From Volutella citrinella (taxonomy: Eukaryota > Ascomycota > Sordariomycetes > Hypocreales > Nectriaceae): a DNA stretch of 64,000 nucleotides. The stretch is taken from the NCBI GenBank assembly GCA_034401135.1, contig JAWZSP010000005.1, positions 4,154,001-4,218,000 of the forward strand, read 5' to 3'. This document shows, piece after piece, positions 37,703 to 48,815 of the stretch; position 1 is the stretch's first letter, and the number at the start of each line of letters is the position of its first letter. The translations under genes were made by a program, and so were the position numbers. Under the pieces are notes generated by a model that worked only from the letters and a program-made list of their open reading frames with translations, did not search any database and was not told the origin of the DNA.

Positions 37703-40700
37703 GGATATGTCCTGCGGCAAGAAGTCTGGGCACATACCAGCTGGTGGATAAGGTTTCGGACTACCGGGTTTGGAGCCGATTTTTCGACGGCAACAAGTAA
37801 CTAGCGAATGGCGTCTTGTCAGGCGGATGGGTAAAATCTAAATGGTGCTAATGGGAAGACTACGAAGGAAATGATTGATGATGGAGTGTCTCGGAGTCAG
37901 AGTCATGGTCATGCGCAGCTCACTTAATGATGGCATTAGCAAAATCAATCCAGGGTCTAATACCACCTGAAGAACCGGTTCGGCGGAAATATTTGGACCG
38001 GGGTGAATGGAGATCACTTGCGAAATGCAGAGCGGAGTAGAAGAGTTGCTGGGGAATGACGCAGGACCTGTTGCTGGTTGGTCAAGCTGGAACCGGGGGC
38101 TGGCTTGGAGGGGAAGAGTTTCGGGTGAGCCTGAACGGGGGATGGAGGGTCGAGGAAGAAGGCGAGTGGAGGGCCTCCCTTAACGAGGGAGTGAAGGCCA
38201 TGGGCGTGACCTGCCTGGGGAATGGTCTGAATGAACTGGGAGGGCTGATGGGGCGTCATTGTCGGGCAAATCTGGGCCCTGGCGCTGTCGATGGCTGCGA
38301 TGACTGTGGCTGCTTGGTGACGTATTCGCTCCTAGCTTCTTGGTGCGGCGTAGCCCGCTGTAATTAGTGCGTCCAAGCCAGCCGAGGTGTCCATGATGGA
38401 GTGTCCGATTGGGAGGAGGAGGGATAGACTCCAGCCCAAGTACTCACGGCATCGTCGGAGGCGAGAAGGCAGGCAGGTACCTCTTTTAGCCACGCATGAT
38501 GGGCCATTCCGAAGTGCTGCGCTGTCGGATGGGCAAGCGAAGCCGAAACGCAAGGCAGGGAGGCGGCAGGCGGCGGTTTACTTTTGCTGCGTCCCTGGTG
38601 CTTGGCTTGCATCAGTCGGGGTACTTGAAGTTGGCATTCCCCTTGAAGCCGATCCGGATCTTGGGCCTCCTCCATTGCTCCCATTGCTCCCGTTGCCGTT
38701 TCTGCAATCATTGTTGCTAATTACTCCTTTGTTATAATAATCCGCATCTACCGACGGCACCCCGATCCGCTCTCGGCTCACACGGACGCCAGCGCATGAC
38801 AAGCGGCCTCAGATTAATACGTGACCTCGCATTCAGTCACCCGACATCTTACGACGGATTTGCGCAGATACGGATTCCCTCTCGATAGACGCCTCGCCTT
38901 TCAACCCGTTCACCTGGACCCTCTGACCTTACTTCGGGCTTTGTTGGTTCGAGTGCGCTTTTGGGTGCGTTGTGCGGCTCAAGATGCGCGAGGATGAGGT
39001 GGGACAAGCTGAGTCTGCTGGGTAAGTGAGGGTTGTGCCTATGTCTTTCTTTCTTTCTTTCTTTTTTTTGTTCGAATTCCCTCAACAAAGGCTACATTAC
39101 CCATCAATGCACAAAGCAAGGCACTGGCCTGCTCTACGTTGACTGCACATGAACCGCCTTGTTCTGTGGCTGTTTCCTGATGGCAAAGCCACCGAACTAT
39201 TCTTACTTTCCAAGTCAACGGCGACCCCGAGACGAACCAGCCCCAGAGCGTGCGACTACCTCACTGCTGCGGCCTGCCCTTACGCGTGCCCTAGTAGGAC
39301 CGTGGAGAAGTTGGCGGGGCGCAGCTCGGGAGCTTCCAGCGGGCAAGCGGGAGAATTGCCCTAGACTGCATTTTTTTCGCGGCCTTGACGGCTCCCACCT
39401 CAGGCAATGAGGATGAAACGGCAGCGGGACCGTTGCGTTGCATTGGGCAGCTGTCATGGCTCGCTGCACTGCGCCCCAGTCCCCAGCGCCACCGCTACAA
39501 TTGCATGCACTCGGAAGGCGGGCAGCGAGAAGAGGGGCCGTCGCCTGAGCCTTAGTGGGCTGGGCGGGTGGTGTCCCCGCTGGCCACGAGTCGCATTGCC
39601 CCCCTCCCCCAGTCTCTGGCTTGATCGCCCCTCCATTCGCATCATTCTGGCAGCCCCTCCCCCCAGTGTACCGTCTAGAAGTCTGAAGTGGAACACCCCC
39701 GTGCAAAGCAGCGAGTCATTGCGTGCCCTGCGCGGGTACGCAGCTGCAAAGCATACCTAGTAGGCATGCCGCGTCGTCGGGCTGGGCTGAGAGCTGGCTG
39801 GCAGTCAAGGGAGAGCAGGTCGGGCTGAAGAGTCGAGTCCGACCAGACCAGACCGAGCGTGTCTCGTCATCGTCGCTGGTGGGCTGGGGTCTGGCCGATC
39901 CAAGGCCGGGGGCGCAAGTTCGGAACCAGGCCTGGAATTCTGAATCGGGACGGCAAGACCTCGACCCTGTCACCTCTGGGCTGGCTGCAGTTGCACGGCA
40001 CGAGCACCGAAGGGAGACCAGACAAGCGACGAGAAACGTCCAGTAGGGTCGGCCGCGGCTGCCTGCCTGTGACGTGCGACAGGCGCACTACACCTCTCGG
40101 GCATAGAGGGAGAGGGAGCACACAAGAGCTGAGCTAGGCGGATAGCGGCGACTCTCGCTCGCCCACCCCATCTACATCTCTCGCTGCCTTTCCTATGTCG
40201 ACCTTATACTTATGCCTATACCTAAGACCACCACCAACCTACCTTCCCACCAACCTGACCTAGCCCAACCTTGCCTGCCTACCTTGTCTTCTGGCTGTTC
40301 AGTCCTGCAGTCCCCTGTCAATCTCTTTCATCTCATCTTCCATCCTCCTCCTCTTCCTCCCTCTCCTCCTCCATCATTGATCTTTATCTCCCCGCCCTCT
40401 GGCTCCAGCTTTCGTCTCCTTCCCTCTCCACCATCGTCTGGCGTCACGGGCGCCTCCTCTAGCCTCGCTCCAACCCCCGTTTTACTACTACATCCGTCAC
40501 TGCCGAGCTTCCGACCCGCTTTTTCTTCACCCACGATCAAGATCTAATTTTTTTCCGCTATTGTCTCAGAAGCCGCCTTCGCAGCCTGCTGGGATTCCGG
40601 CCAAACCGACATCGTACTCGGCACAACAGCGCCAGCTCCGACGATACTTCGCTGACGACCACCTCGGACGACTTGGACGAACCCACCGCAAGCCACAAGT

Positions 40701-40714
40701 TTCATCGACCCAAG
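37703..40714. other. intergenic, 3 kb, with simple repeats and C/T-rich NEP1 leader
   Basis: No supported gene. It holds a tandem 9-mer (ATTGCTCCC twice plus a diverged copy) at about 38674-38700, a TTTC microsatellite at 39045-39069, and a long pyrimidine-rich block on the plus strand at about 40260-40450 that leads into the NEDD8 protease gene. Confidence 0.5.
39045..39069. repeat. (CTTT)n microsatellite
   Basis: Five CTTT units followed by a T-run, in intergenic DNA. Confidence 0.9.
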
Positions 40715-41658
40715 ATGCCCTTTCGTCAGAGGATGGCCCGCCACTTCGGCGACAGTGTATGTCCCAACCTGCCTGCCCTCACGTGGTGTTTGTCGTTTCG
40801 CGGTGCATCCTGGTGCCGCGCACCGCCCATGAATGCCCTCACACCATGACAAGAAGCCCATTGACTGACGCCATTCCCTGCCACAGCTCGCCCCCGAAAA
40901 GTCCTACCTAAGCTACTACGATGTTCTCTTGACCGTCGAGGACATCAAGGCGCTGAAGCACGACTGGCTCACCGATAACAATATTGCCTTTTGGGAGGAG
41001 TATCTGGAGCGCGAGACTCTCCCTCGCTACCCTCAGGCCCGAATTATTCTCCTCCGACCCAGCATGACTTTTCTCCTCATGAAGGAACCCGATATGCGCC
41101 TGGTCCGAAGCGCACTTCCTGACTTCTCCAAGGTCACCCACATATTCCTACCCATCAACGACAACCGTAACGTCAGCGTCGCAGAGGGTGGTAGCCACTG
41201 GTCACTTCTGCTCGTCTCAGCTCTCGATGGCGTTGCCTTCCACTACGACTCTCTTGGCGGAGCCAACTACGCCGAGGCCAACCTAGCGACGAGGAAACTA
41301 GCTCAGATCCTGCAGCGACCGTTGCGCTTCATCAACCTCGAGGACTGTCCCCAGCAAGAGAACGGCAGCGACTGCGGAGTTTTCGTGTGCCTATTGATGC
41401 GACATCTTCTTGTGAAGCGCCTTCTTTGCGCTAATGCCCGCGAGAAGGTGTCTATGAGCATGGGTGGTAAAATGGTCGATAGCTACGGCGGGCGCAAGGA
41501 AATGTTGCGCATCATTGAAAACCTCAGAAAGGAAGGCGAGCGGCGAAGATCGTGAGTGGTTCTCGTTCACATTTTAAATGTTTCTTTTTTATTAACTCTT
41601 CATCAGACGCAGCGCCAGCCCGTTCACAAACAACAAGACGCCGCCGCGGATCGAGTAG
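40715..41658 (+). CDS. NEDD8-specific cysteine protease (SENP8/NEP1 type, C48)
   Basis: Three exons, 40715-40756, 40887-41551 and 41607-41658, give 252 residues. The first exon encodes only 14 residues (MPFRQRMARHFGDS) before a 130-nt intron; the second begins LAPEKSYLSYYDVLLTVEDI. The catalytic set is complete: His118 (GGSHWSLLLV), Asp135 (HYDSL), the oxyanion Gln at 170/171 (CPQQENGSD) and Cys177 (SDCGVFVCL). The compact size and the SYxDxLL start match SENP8/Den1, which cleaves NEDD8 from cullins and matures NEDD8, rather than SUMO-directed Ulp1/Ulp2. If the last intron is not spliced, translation ends in RRRS at 41555; splicing at GTGAGT (41552) instead adds a basic Ser/Arg tail ending TPPRIE. 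The spliced form is preferred because the donor and CATCAG acceptor are strong. Nuclear and cytosolic action expected. Confidence 0.9.
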
Positions 41659-42663
41659 AGGACGGCTTGCTACGGCTCTTGCGAGAAATTTGAACGTCTG
41701 CTCCATGAAATACTCTGGAGACAGGAAGAGCTGCGAGCCAACCAGCAAAGTGCCACAGAAGGCCTGGACTCGACACCCGAGCACATCTCTTCTGGCAGAT
41801 ACCGGGATGTGCCCGAACAGAGTCGAACTCACTATGTGAGGTCTGACAGAATCCAAAAGACCCCGGTCAACCCTCCTGGTTCTGCTGCACCCTGTGTCTA
41901 CCCATGGAGCCGGCCCAGGAGGGTATACACAGGCACGACGTATGGTTATCGGCCTCGGTCGACGACGAGCACATTTTCGCCGGTCAAGATCCGGGGTAAA
42001 AGAAAGCAAAGGCCTCTTTTATCATCGACGGTGATGGCTCAATAATTTGTTAGCACGAGCTATCAGCATGCATTCAAGAGCGATCACGACAGTCACGAGG
42101 AACGTGTAAACGGTTTTTTTTTTTCTGCATTTCAATTTTTCTTCTTCCATTACTTCAACCTACGTATTCTCAGTTGCTAGCGTTTGTTATGATTTTGGCG
42201 TTGGATGGTTCTAGGTCGAGGCAGAGGGCGGCCGCTAGAGAAGACAATGGTTCAGAACTGGTATTAGGAGACCTCGGATGTTGGAGCGAGTCCTTGGTAT
42301 GGATAACTGAGGCCGCTTCGTGCATCCCCGTCTGGGGTGGGTTTGGCGTTGACAGGGACGATGAAGGGTCAGGTTCGGCGACAGCCGAGTGTTCAAAAGA
42401 CTTATGAGGCATAAAGAGCGCCACTATGGTCATTCCATGACTGAACTGAATTTCTAAAAACTTTTGTGTTTCCATAACGCCCTGACTCCGCCCGGGTTTG
42501 ATGTTTCCCAATGCTTGTGCCTGTGAAGCCCCACAAGATGAAAGACGGTGAGGTATGCTGGTGTTTGCAAGCTTTGTGTTTGCTAAACCAGCGCGCTTCT
42601 GTCGTTCTGGTATCAGATTTAATATCCATGTCTTCGTGAATGCAGCCTTGCTTCCGTGCGGCG
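41659..42663. other. convergent intergenic gap (NEP1 / SLX9)
   Basis: About 1 kb with a T-run at about 42114-42125 and AT-rich flanks, consistent with terminators. Open frames on both strands (41524-42009 minus, 42170-42733 minus) overlap each other's antisense and have no domain. Confidence 0.55.
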
Positions 42664-43373
42664 TTACTTCTGTGCCACAAATGCAGGATTCTGTTCCATG
42701 GTAGCTGAGATGTAGCCCCGCAGAGCTGCCCACCGATTCGCCGTCGGGGCTGGGGCAGCAGCCGCAGGTTTCGCAGTCTCGATGGCGCCGTGGTCCATCT
42801 CATCGTCATCATCTTCCTCCTCATCATCATCCATGTTGATACCCTGCGGCGCCCTCCCCGTCGCAGCGGCACCGTTGGCGGGCCCAGAGGCCAACCTGGC
42901 CATGCTGGCGCCGAACCGCTCCATCTCGCCCTTGACGACCCTCTCCTTGCGCTTCAGCGCGCCCTTGCGGCTGCGCAGACTCTTGTGGCGCACCTTGCCG
43001 GCCAGTTCGGCGCTGCCATGCTCCCCGGCGGCGAGGTCGGGCAGCGCAGCGGCGAGGCTGTCGAGCGACGTCTTGAGCTTGTTGCCCGGGCGGCGGCGCT
43101 TTGTCTTGGAGACGCGGGCGCTGGTGATCTTGGAGACGAAGGACGAGTGCTTGATGAGGCGCTTGTCGCGCTTGGTGGACAGGAAGTCGTCGGTGACGGC
43201 GGCGTCGGCGCGGAACGTCTTGGCCGGGAGCAGTGGGTGGATCTTGCCCGAGATTCGCTGCATGCGCAGCTCGCGTGCCGAGGGCTTCTTGGTGGACGGG
43301 GCGAGCGGCGCCTAGAGCCTAGTGTTAGCTTGTCCTGCAGTGGAAAGGGGATTTCGGGGGGTGCTCGTACCAT
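42664..43373 (-). CDS. SLX9: ribosome biogenesis protein Slx9
   Basis: The start ATG (43373-43371) forms a coding exon of a single codon, followed directly by a 59-nt intron (donor GTACGA) and the main exon 43311-42664; together they give 216 residues. The joined N terminus MAPLAPSTKKPSARELRMQR is typical of fungal Slx9. The body is highly basic (KTKRRRPGNKLKTSLDSL, RSRKGALKRKERVVKGEMER) and ends with an acidic run and NRWAALRGYISATMEQNPAF, the family's C-terminal block. Slx9 is a nucleolar protein needed for 18S rRNA maturation and export of pre-40S particles. It is divergent from UBA4 with 312 nt between start codons, so a bidirectional promoter is likely. Confidence 0.9.
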
Positions 43374-43685
43374 CTTGGGTGGGCTGGGGGTGGGCGAGGC
43401 GGTGGTGTTGACGGAGCGGTCGGCGAGAGGGTTCGAGTCGGTATCTCAAACCCAAGCCTGGAGTCTAGAAATATTTTCGGTGAGCGGCGAGTCACCGAGA
43501 GGACGGCTCGGCGTGGTGGGGGGCACACCGAGGATTATGGAGGGGCACCTGCCGCTACAGCCATCAAAGACAGCGCCATGCGACGGGGAATTTGGGTTTG
43601 GATTCTAAATCGTTTGAATGCGGCAAAAGCCATGGAAATTCCACCTGCAACACCGTTTCTCTGAATTTTGCTCTCCTTCCGCACC
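43374..43685. promoter_or_regulatory. bidirectional promoter, SLX9 / UBA4
   Basis: 312 nt separate the two divergent start codons, too short for independent regulatory regions. No TATA box is evident. Confidence 0.55.
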
Positions 43686-45167
43686 ATGGACGAGGTCGAC
43701 CGCCTCCGCAGAGAAATCGCCAAGCGCGAGGCCGAGCTGGCCGAACTGAGGTCCGAGCTGGCCGTCGCAGAGTCGGCGAAGCGAGACGCAGACGAGCGCG
43801 GCGGCGAAGATGGGTGGAAGTGGCCGCTGAGGCCGTCCGAGTACGAGCGGTACAGCCGGCAGATGATTGTGCCAAACTTTGGACTGCAAGGTGAGCCGGG
43901 CCCGGCCGCTCCCCTGCGTCGATGAGCGCTGACGACGGGACAGGGCAGCTTAGACTGAGGAGGGCCAAGGTTTTGCTCGTGGGCGCCGGGGGGCTGGGAT
44001 GTCCTGCCGCGGCGTATCTTGCAGGCGCCGGTGTTGGCACGCTGGGGCTTGTGGATGGGGACGAGGTCGAGGTGTCGAATCTTCATCGCCAGATAGCCCA
44101 TTCGACGGGACGTGTGGGCGTTAGCAAAGTCGAGAGCGCAATCACCTTCTTGCAAGAGTATGTGTTTTCTTCCTCAGCCATGACTGCCTCATGACCGATT
44201 TATACACTTACACGATTATAGACTCAACCCTGAAATTGCCTACAAGGCCCACGTAACACACCTGACATCTGAGAATGCCGAGTCCATTGTCTCTGGCTAC
44301 GACCTCGTCCTGGACTGCACCGACCATCCGACATCACGCTACCTCATCTCAGACACCTGCGTCCTCCTCAGCAAGCCGCTCATCTCAGCCTCAGCCTTTC
44401 AGACGTCTGGCCAGCTCATCGTGCTCAACAACCCCCCCGGTCACGGTCCCTGTTACCGATGCGTGTTCCCCAAGCCACCACCCCCAGAGGCTGTTGTAGG
44501 CTGCGGCGAAGGAGGCATCGTGGGTCCTGTGGTTGGCACGATGGGCGTCTTGCAGGGGCTGGAGGCCATTAAGCTCATCACACGCGGGGACCTGGAGAAG
44601 ACGGAGCCCGAGGAGGGGAAGGCGAACATGATGCTGCTGTTCAGTGCAATGGCGGATGTGCCCTTCCGCTCAGTCAAGATGCGGGGGAGGCGGAAGGACT
44701 GCTTTGCTTGCGGCGACGAAACCACCCTGACGCTGGAGAAGCTGCGGACGTCGATGGACTACGTCCAGTTCTGCGGTGTGAGTAGCCCGGTCCAGCTGCT
44801 GCGGCCTGAAGAGCGCATTGCCGCGACCGAGTATCATGACATTTCCAAGAATAACCAGGGGCATTTGCTCATCGACGTCCGCGAAAAGGAGCACTTTGGC
44901 CTGTGCAACATTGACGGGTCCATCAACATTCCAATAAGCCGGTTCATGAGTGCCAGGTCGGATAGCCTGCCCAACGAATTCCCTGTGGACTTGTCGGCGT
45001 CAATACCCATCTACCTAGTATGCCGTGTTGGCAATGACTCCCAGATTGCCGGCAAAAAGCTCAAGGATCTCGGCCTAGGCCACAATGGGGAGCGCTTTAT
45101 CGGTGACATCAAGGGAGGCATGAAAGCCTGGAGGGACAGCGTGGACCCAAGCGTGCCATTTGTATAG
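43686..45167 (+). CDS. UBA4: UBA4/MOCS3: adenylyltransferase and sulfurtransferase for Urm1
   Basis: Three exons (43686-43890, 43944-44157, 44222-45167) give 454 residues; the introns are 53 and 64 nt. A short N-terminal coiled coil ([20 protein letters not shown]) precedes an E1-like ThiF/MoeB domain: the nucleotide loop VGAGGLGC is at about 81-88, zinc ligands Cys217/Cys220 and Cys300/Cys303, and the thiol Cys234 is in [10 protein letters not shown]. The C-terminal rhodanese domain carries active Cys407 ([11 protein letters not shown]). UBA4 activates Urm1 by adenylation and thiocarboxylation, driving tRNA wobble uridine thiolation and protein urmylation; in many fungi it also thiolates the molybdopterin synthase small subunit (Aspergillus cnxF). 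It converges on PAM17 with 215 nt between stops. Confidence 0.95.
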
Positions 45168-45382
45168 ACCAGAGTTGAGAGGGGGAGGGACAAGGAAATT
45201 ACATTCACTGATGAGAGATAGTTGACTGATATACATACATGACCCCAGTAGGGCTGCGATCCCACGGCCCATGTGCCGTTTTCCAGCCAGAGTATTGGCT
45301 AACGGGCCTGGCAGTCTCAATGACACCTCGCAACGACTACTGCGCACCCCAATCCTACAAGGAAATGGCTTCTGTCTCCAGT

Positions 45383-46175
45383 TTATAGGAAGTTGGCCGT
45401 CTTCTTCTTGTTGAAGGCCTTCTGGTCCTTGAGCCATTGCCGGTAGCCAGTCACGCTCTGAATCTTCTCGCCGTAGAAGTCGGGGACTATGGCATGTTAG
45501 CAACAAAAAGAGACAATGGCTACTTGGGGCGCGGTGCTGCATACCAGGGTTGCCGGCGCTCGAGTTGGTGGGGTCGGAACGGTGCTTCTTGATGCGAGCA
45601 AAGAACTGGGCCTCCTTCTCCGTAACCTGCTTCTTCCACTTCCTGTTGAGCGCGTAGAAGACCTGGCTGCCAATGCTGGGGCCAATCAGCCAGCCGAGGG
45701 CGACAAAGGCAGTGACGAGGATACCCATGGTGAGGAAGGGTTCCAGAGGGATCTGGCCGATGAGAGGCTCGGCCAGGCCTGTTGCGACGCTCAGTCCACC
45801 CATCGCGACACCGAGGAGACCACCGGTAACGGAGAAGACGAGCTGGTAGCGGCGGCGCTTGAGTCGGAGCTGGAAGAAGTGGTTCCAATCAAGAGGGGGG
45901 TGCTCGTGGCTGGGTGCAGCTGCGGCCGCGGCGGTGCCGGCGTTCAATTCGGCATTGGGCTTGGCCTCGTCAGAGACCGAACGAGCAAAGGTCCTGGGCA
46001 CGACGGCGGACGCAGCGCCCCGGGGCTGGAGGGCAAAGCTGGTGCGGGAGAGGCATGTGGTGGTTGGGCGGGCGGTCGAGAAGGAGGCCTTGGGAGCGGC
46101 AGAGAGGCGCAGGAGGCCAGCGGCGGCCGGCTGGCACGGGTACCTCAGGACGAGGGTCTTGAGCGACGACGCCAT
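45383..46175 (-). CDS. PAM17: mitochondrial presequence translocase motor subunit Pam17
   Basis: Exons 46175-45545 and 45486-45383 (58-nt intron) give 244 residues. The open frame continues upstream to 46373, but the ATG at 46175 starts a classic matrix-targeting sequence (MASSLKTLVLRYPCQPAAAG, many Arg/Ser, no acid for over 60 residues). Two transmembrane helices follow WNHFFQLRLKRRRYQLVFSV, with LEPFLTMGILVTAFVALGWL forming the second. The splice yields GNPG|VPDFYGEKIQSVTGYRQW and ends TANFL, matching the conserved Pam17 tail. Pam17 sits in the inner membrane and organises the TIM23-associated import motor with Pam18/Pam16. Confidence 0.95.
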
Positions 46176-46958
46176 TGCGGGAGGGAGCTTGAGCGCTGCG
46201 GGCTCAATGTCGCATCGATCGAACGGGTTTCGAGAACAGACGGAGTGGAGATGCGGCTCTCGTTGGAGCCAGGAGCGGTCGTGGCGACGTTTTGAGCTTG
46301 GGGGGGCGGCTTCTGCTGCGGGTGGGTGTGATGTGAACCGAGAGCTCTCGGGAGCTGGCATTCGTGATCTCATCCCATTGATGGGCGAGAAAAAAACGGC
46401 GCTACGTTAGCCGCGCTTAAGCGCACCCGCGCCCGCCGCTCGGCAGTCGGATCCATACCTCCATCCAGCATGGGACCCGCCCAGCCTAGTAATTACTATA
46501 GCTTATAAGCTTCTAAAAAGTGAGTATTAATTATGCCTTTAAATTGGGTAATATTTCCTTCTAAGATCTACAGATTCTGCTAAGATGCGACGGAATAAAA
46601 TCCGGTCTTTTTAATACCTTTTCTATCCGATTTTCCGCCTTTTCAGCTTTGTTTCTGGCCTTCTCTGTCTTTAGGTTTCAATCAGGAGCTGATGAGGCTT
46701 AGTCATCGGGCAGCCAGCTCTTTGGACACCAAGTTTCGGACGACACACGGATCACCCTTCGACTGCGTGCGCGCGCAAACGGCCTTCGTCTGCTTGTGGC
46801 TCAGAAGCATCTTGCTTTCAGCCGCTCCCCCAACAGAGCAAACAAACCCTTTGATGACGGCGTGTTCGTCTTCATACGGTTAGGGAGGCGGCCCCTCATC
46901 GCAGAGTCTAAGACGGGCCCGTTGCGCAGAGGGACGCGACCTCTCCCCACCCGACGCG
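46176..46958. other. divergent promoter region (PAM17 / chromodomain gene) with AT-rich island
   Basis: 783 nt between divergent starts. Most is GC-balanced, but 46487-46630 switches sharply to AT-rich sequence, listed separately. No gene seen. Confidence 0.55.
46487..46630. repeat. AT-rich island, possible RIP-mutated repeat remnant
   Basis: The segment beginning AGTAATTACTATAGCTTATA is dominated by TA and T runs with almost no CpG, unlike its GC-rich flanks. Such patches in Pezizomycotina commonly are the leftovers of repeats hit by repeat-induced point mutation. No coding trace or terminal repeats can be seen in so short a piece. Confidence 0.4.
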
Positions 46959-48815
46959 ATGATCTCCGTAATGCTGTCCGCCGACCACAACTCCAGAAAA
47001 CGAAAACGAGACGCACAGTTTACCACACGGATCGAGGTGCAGCTACGTACAGCCCCACGAGAATATGTACCGGGTAGCGGACCGCCGCTGCAGCAACTGA
47101 GCCTCCTACCAGCGCAAGACTCCACGGCCTACATCATCGACCGAATACTGCTCCCTTCCCCAGGGCTCGCTGCCGACGGAAAGCCCCTACCGAAGCGCAT
47201 GACCTATGTTATCGGCTGGCATGATCTCCCCGCCGCGCGGTTGCTCGTGCCTGCCATGCAGGTGCTGGAATACGTCTCGCCACGAACATTGGAAGATTGG
47301 GAGTTCCAGTGGGAGCTGGACCTGGAGCAGCAGCAGGAGAGAGACAGGCAGCCAAATAAGAAGCTGCAGAAGAAGCGAGGCCGCCCACCCATCCACAGCG
47401 AGATCCAGACTGCTGCCGCGGCTGGCACGCCGGCGCACCTGATTAAGAGGGGACGGGCGAGGAAGGGCGTTATGAGCATGACGACACCGACGAAGCCGAG
47501 ACTGGAGGAGTTTGATGAGAGTTTGACGGACGAGGACATGAGTCCTTCACGGCAGCTTGCGCGGGAGCTCGGGCAGGCGTCCAAGTTTGGGACGGGAGCC
47601 ACGAGTGTTGCCAGCGACAGCGATCAATCGGCCTGGGTGCCAGATAGCCGCCATGGCCACTTGTCTCATGGCCAGGACCAACCCGTAGCGCCCCGGGTCT
47701 CGCAAAATGCGGCCGAAAAGGCAACATGGCCGCTGTTCAGACCCAGATCTGGACTATCTACCGCCACAACTTCTGGCCGTTCCACCCCGTCGTCCTCCAC
47801 CGATGCGACACCCGTAGCGCAAAACTCAGCCAACGGACCAGCCTCCTCACGCCGTTTCGTTGTTGCACTGTCCCAGAAGGAGAAGGTAACGGCTACAGAG
47901 CGGCCCGCTGTCATGCTCAAGCCACAGACTGGCGGCTCGACGAAGACCGAAACATCAGTCCCATTATCCGCAACAGGCAAAATGATGGCCGAGAGAAAGC
48001 CTATAGCTTCACACAAGGGCCCAAGCTTCATGAAGCCTGCAGCGCAAGTACCTATCCCGAAGAGATCAGTTCCTGGGGGAAGCACGACGACTTCCTCTGT
48101 TGGTCTAGGATCTCAGTTTCTCAAGGCCTCAGTGAGAATGGCAAAAGAAAACGTCATGAAACCTAAGGAGAGAGCCAAAACCCCTCCGGTAAAGAAGACA
48201 CCGGAAATAATACCAAAACAGGCACCAGTCACGGCAGAAGTGAAGGCGCAACAGGCGGTGGTTCCGGCGCCTGAGAGCGTGCCAGAAAAGAAACAAGAAG
48301 AGGCAGAAGAAGAGGACGAAGAAAGCGATGACGAACCTGCATGGGAAGTTGAGCGTGTCGAGGGGATGCGAATGTACGAGGTGGAAGGCCAAGGACTAGT
48401 GCGGTACTTCAAGGTGCGTTGGGAGGGAGACTGGTCCAACGACGAGAAAACGTCCTGGGAGCCAGAGCAAAATCTCCCTCCCGACCTCGTCCGGAACTTC
48501 CTAAAGCGAGGAAAGAAGGCACCTCCACCACCCAAGAAGCCGGTTCTTAAACAGTCGGTCCTGTCCTGGTCCCCAAAGAAGAAGTTCAACAGTGTGAGCG
48601 ATGCCTTTGTAGGCGAGGAGATGGACACGGACGCGCCCGCGGCTGCCGGGGAGTCCGACGAGGACGACTACGACCATGACATGGGCGAGCTGGACGAGCT
48701 GTTCGTCGTGGAGGAGCCGTCGCCGAAGAAGAAGAAGAATCGGAGGCCACCGCCGGCGCCTGCGTGGAAGACATCTGGGGTGAAGTTTAACATGGTTCCC
48801 GTTTCGAGTCGATAG
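46959..48815 (+). CDS. chromodomain protein with AT-hook
   Basis: Single exon, 618 residues. An AT-hook-like motif KKRGRPPIH lies near residue 138. A single chromodomain is at about 461-516 (AWEVERVEGMRMYEVEGQG and onward to the TSWEPEQNLP block). The aromatic cage looks present as Trp462 and a Trp in VRWEGDW. Flanking regions are basic and Ser/Thr-rich; the tail is acidic then Lys-rich. It lacks a chromoshadow domain, so it is not HP1. Proteins of this shape read methylated H3 tails; Neurospora CDP-2 is one possible counterpart, but I cannot confirm orthology. A second Met at 46971 (MLSADHNSRKRKR) may be the real start. The nearest upstream gene is PAM17, divergent. Confidence 0.82.
   Translation: MISVMLSADHNSRKRKRDAQFTTRIEVQLRTAPREYVPGSGPPLQQLSLLPAQDSTAYIIDRILLPSPGLAADGKPLPKRMTYVIGWHDLPAARLLVPAMQVLEYVSPRTLEDWEFQWELDLEQQQERDRQPNKKLQKKRGRPPIHSEIQTAAAAGTPAHLIKRGRARKGVMSMTTPTKPRLEEFDESLTDEDMSPSRQLARELGQASKFGTGATSVASDSDQSAWVPDSRHGHLSHGQDQPVAPRVSQNAAEKATWPLFRPRSGLSTATTSGRSTPSSSTDATPVAQNSANGPASSRRFVVALSQKEKVTATERPAVMLKPQTGGSTKTETSVPLSATGKMMAERKPIASHKGPSFMKPAAQVPIPKRSVPGGSTTTSSVGLGSQFLKASVRMAKENVMKPKERAKTPPVKKTPEIIPKQAPVTAEVKAQQAVVPAPESVPEKKQEEAEEEDEESDDEPAWEVERVEGMRMYEVEGQGLVRYFKVRWEGDWSNDEKTSWEPEQNLPPDLVRNFLKRGKKAPPPPKKPVLKQSVLSWSPKKKFNSVSDAFVGEEMDTDAPAAAGESDEDDYDHDMGELDELFVVEEPSPKKKKNRRPPPAPAWKTSGVKFNMVPVSSR

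Noticed and set aside
38578..38802. 74-aa minus-strand frame with Asn-Gly-Ser repeats
   Set aside because: The repeat derives from a tandem 9-mer in intergenic DNA; no supporting exons upstream.
46176..46373. In-frame upstream extension of PAM17
   Set aside because: Adds an acidic, His-rich segment before a clear presequence; the ATG at 46175 fits the import signal.
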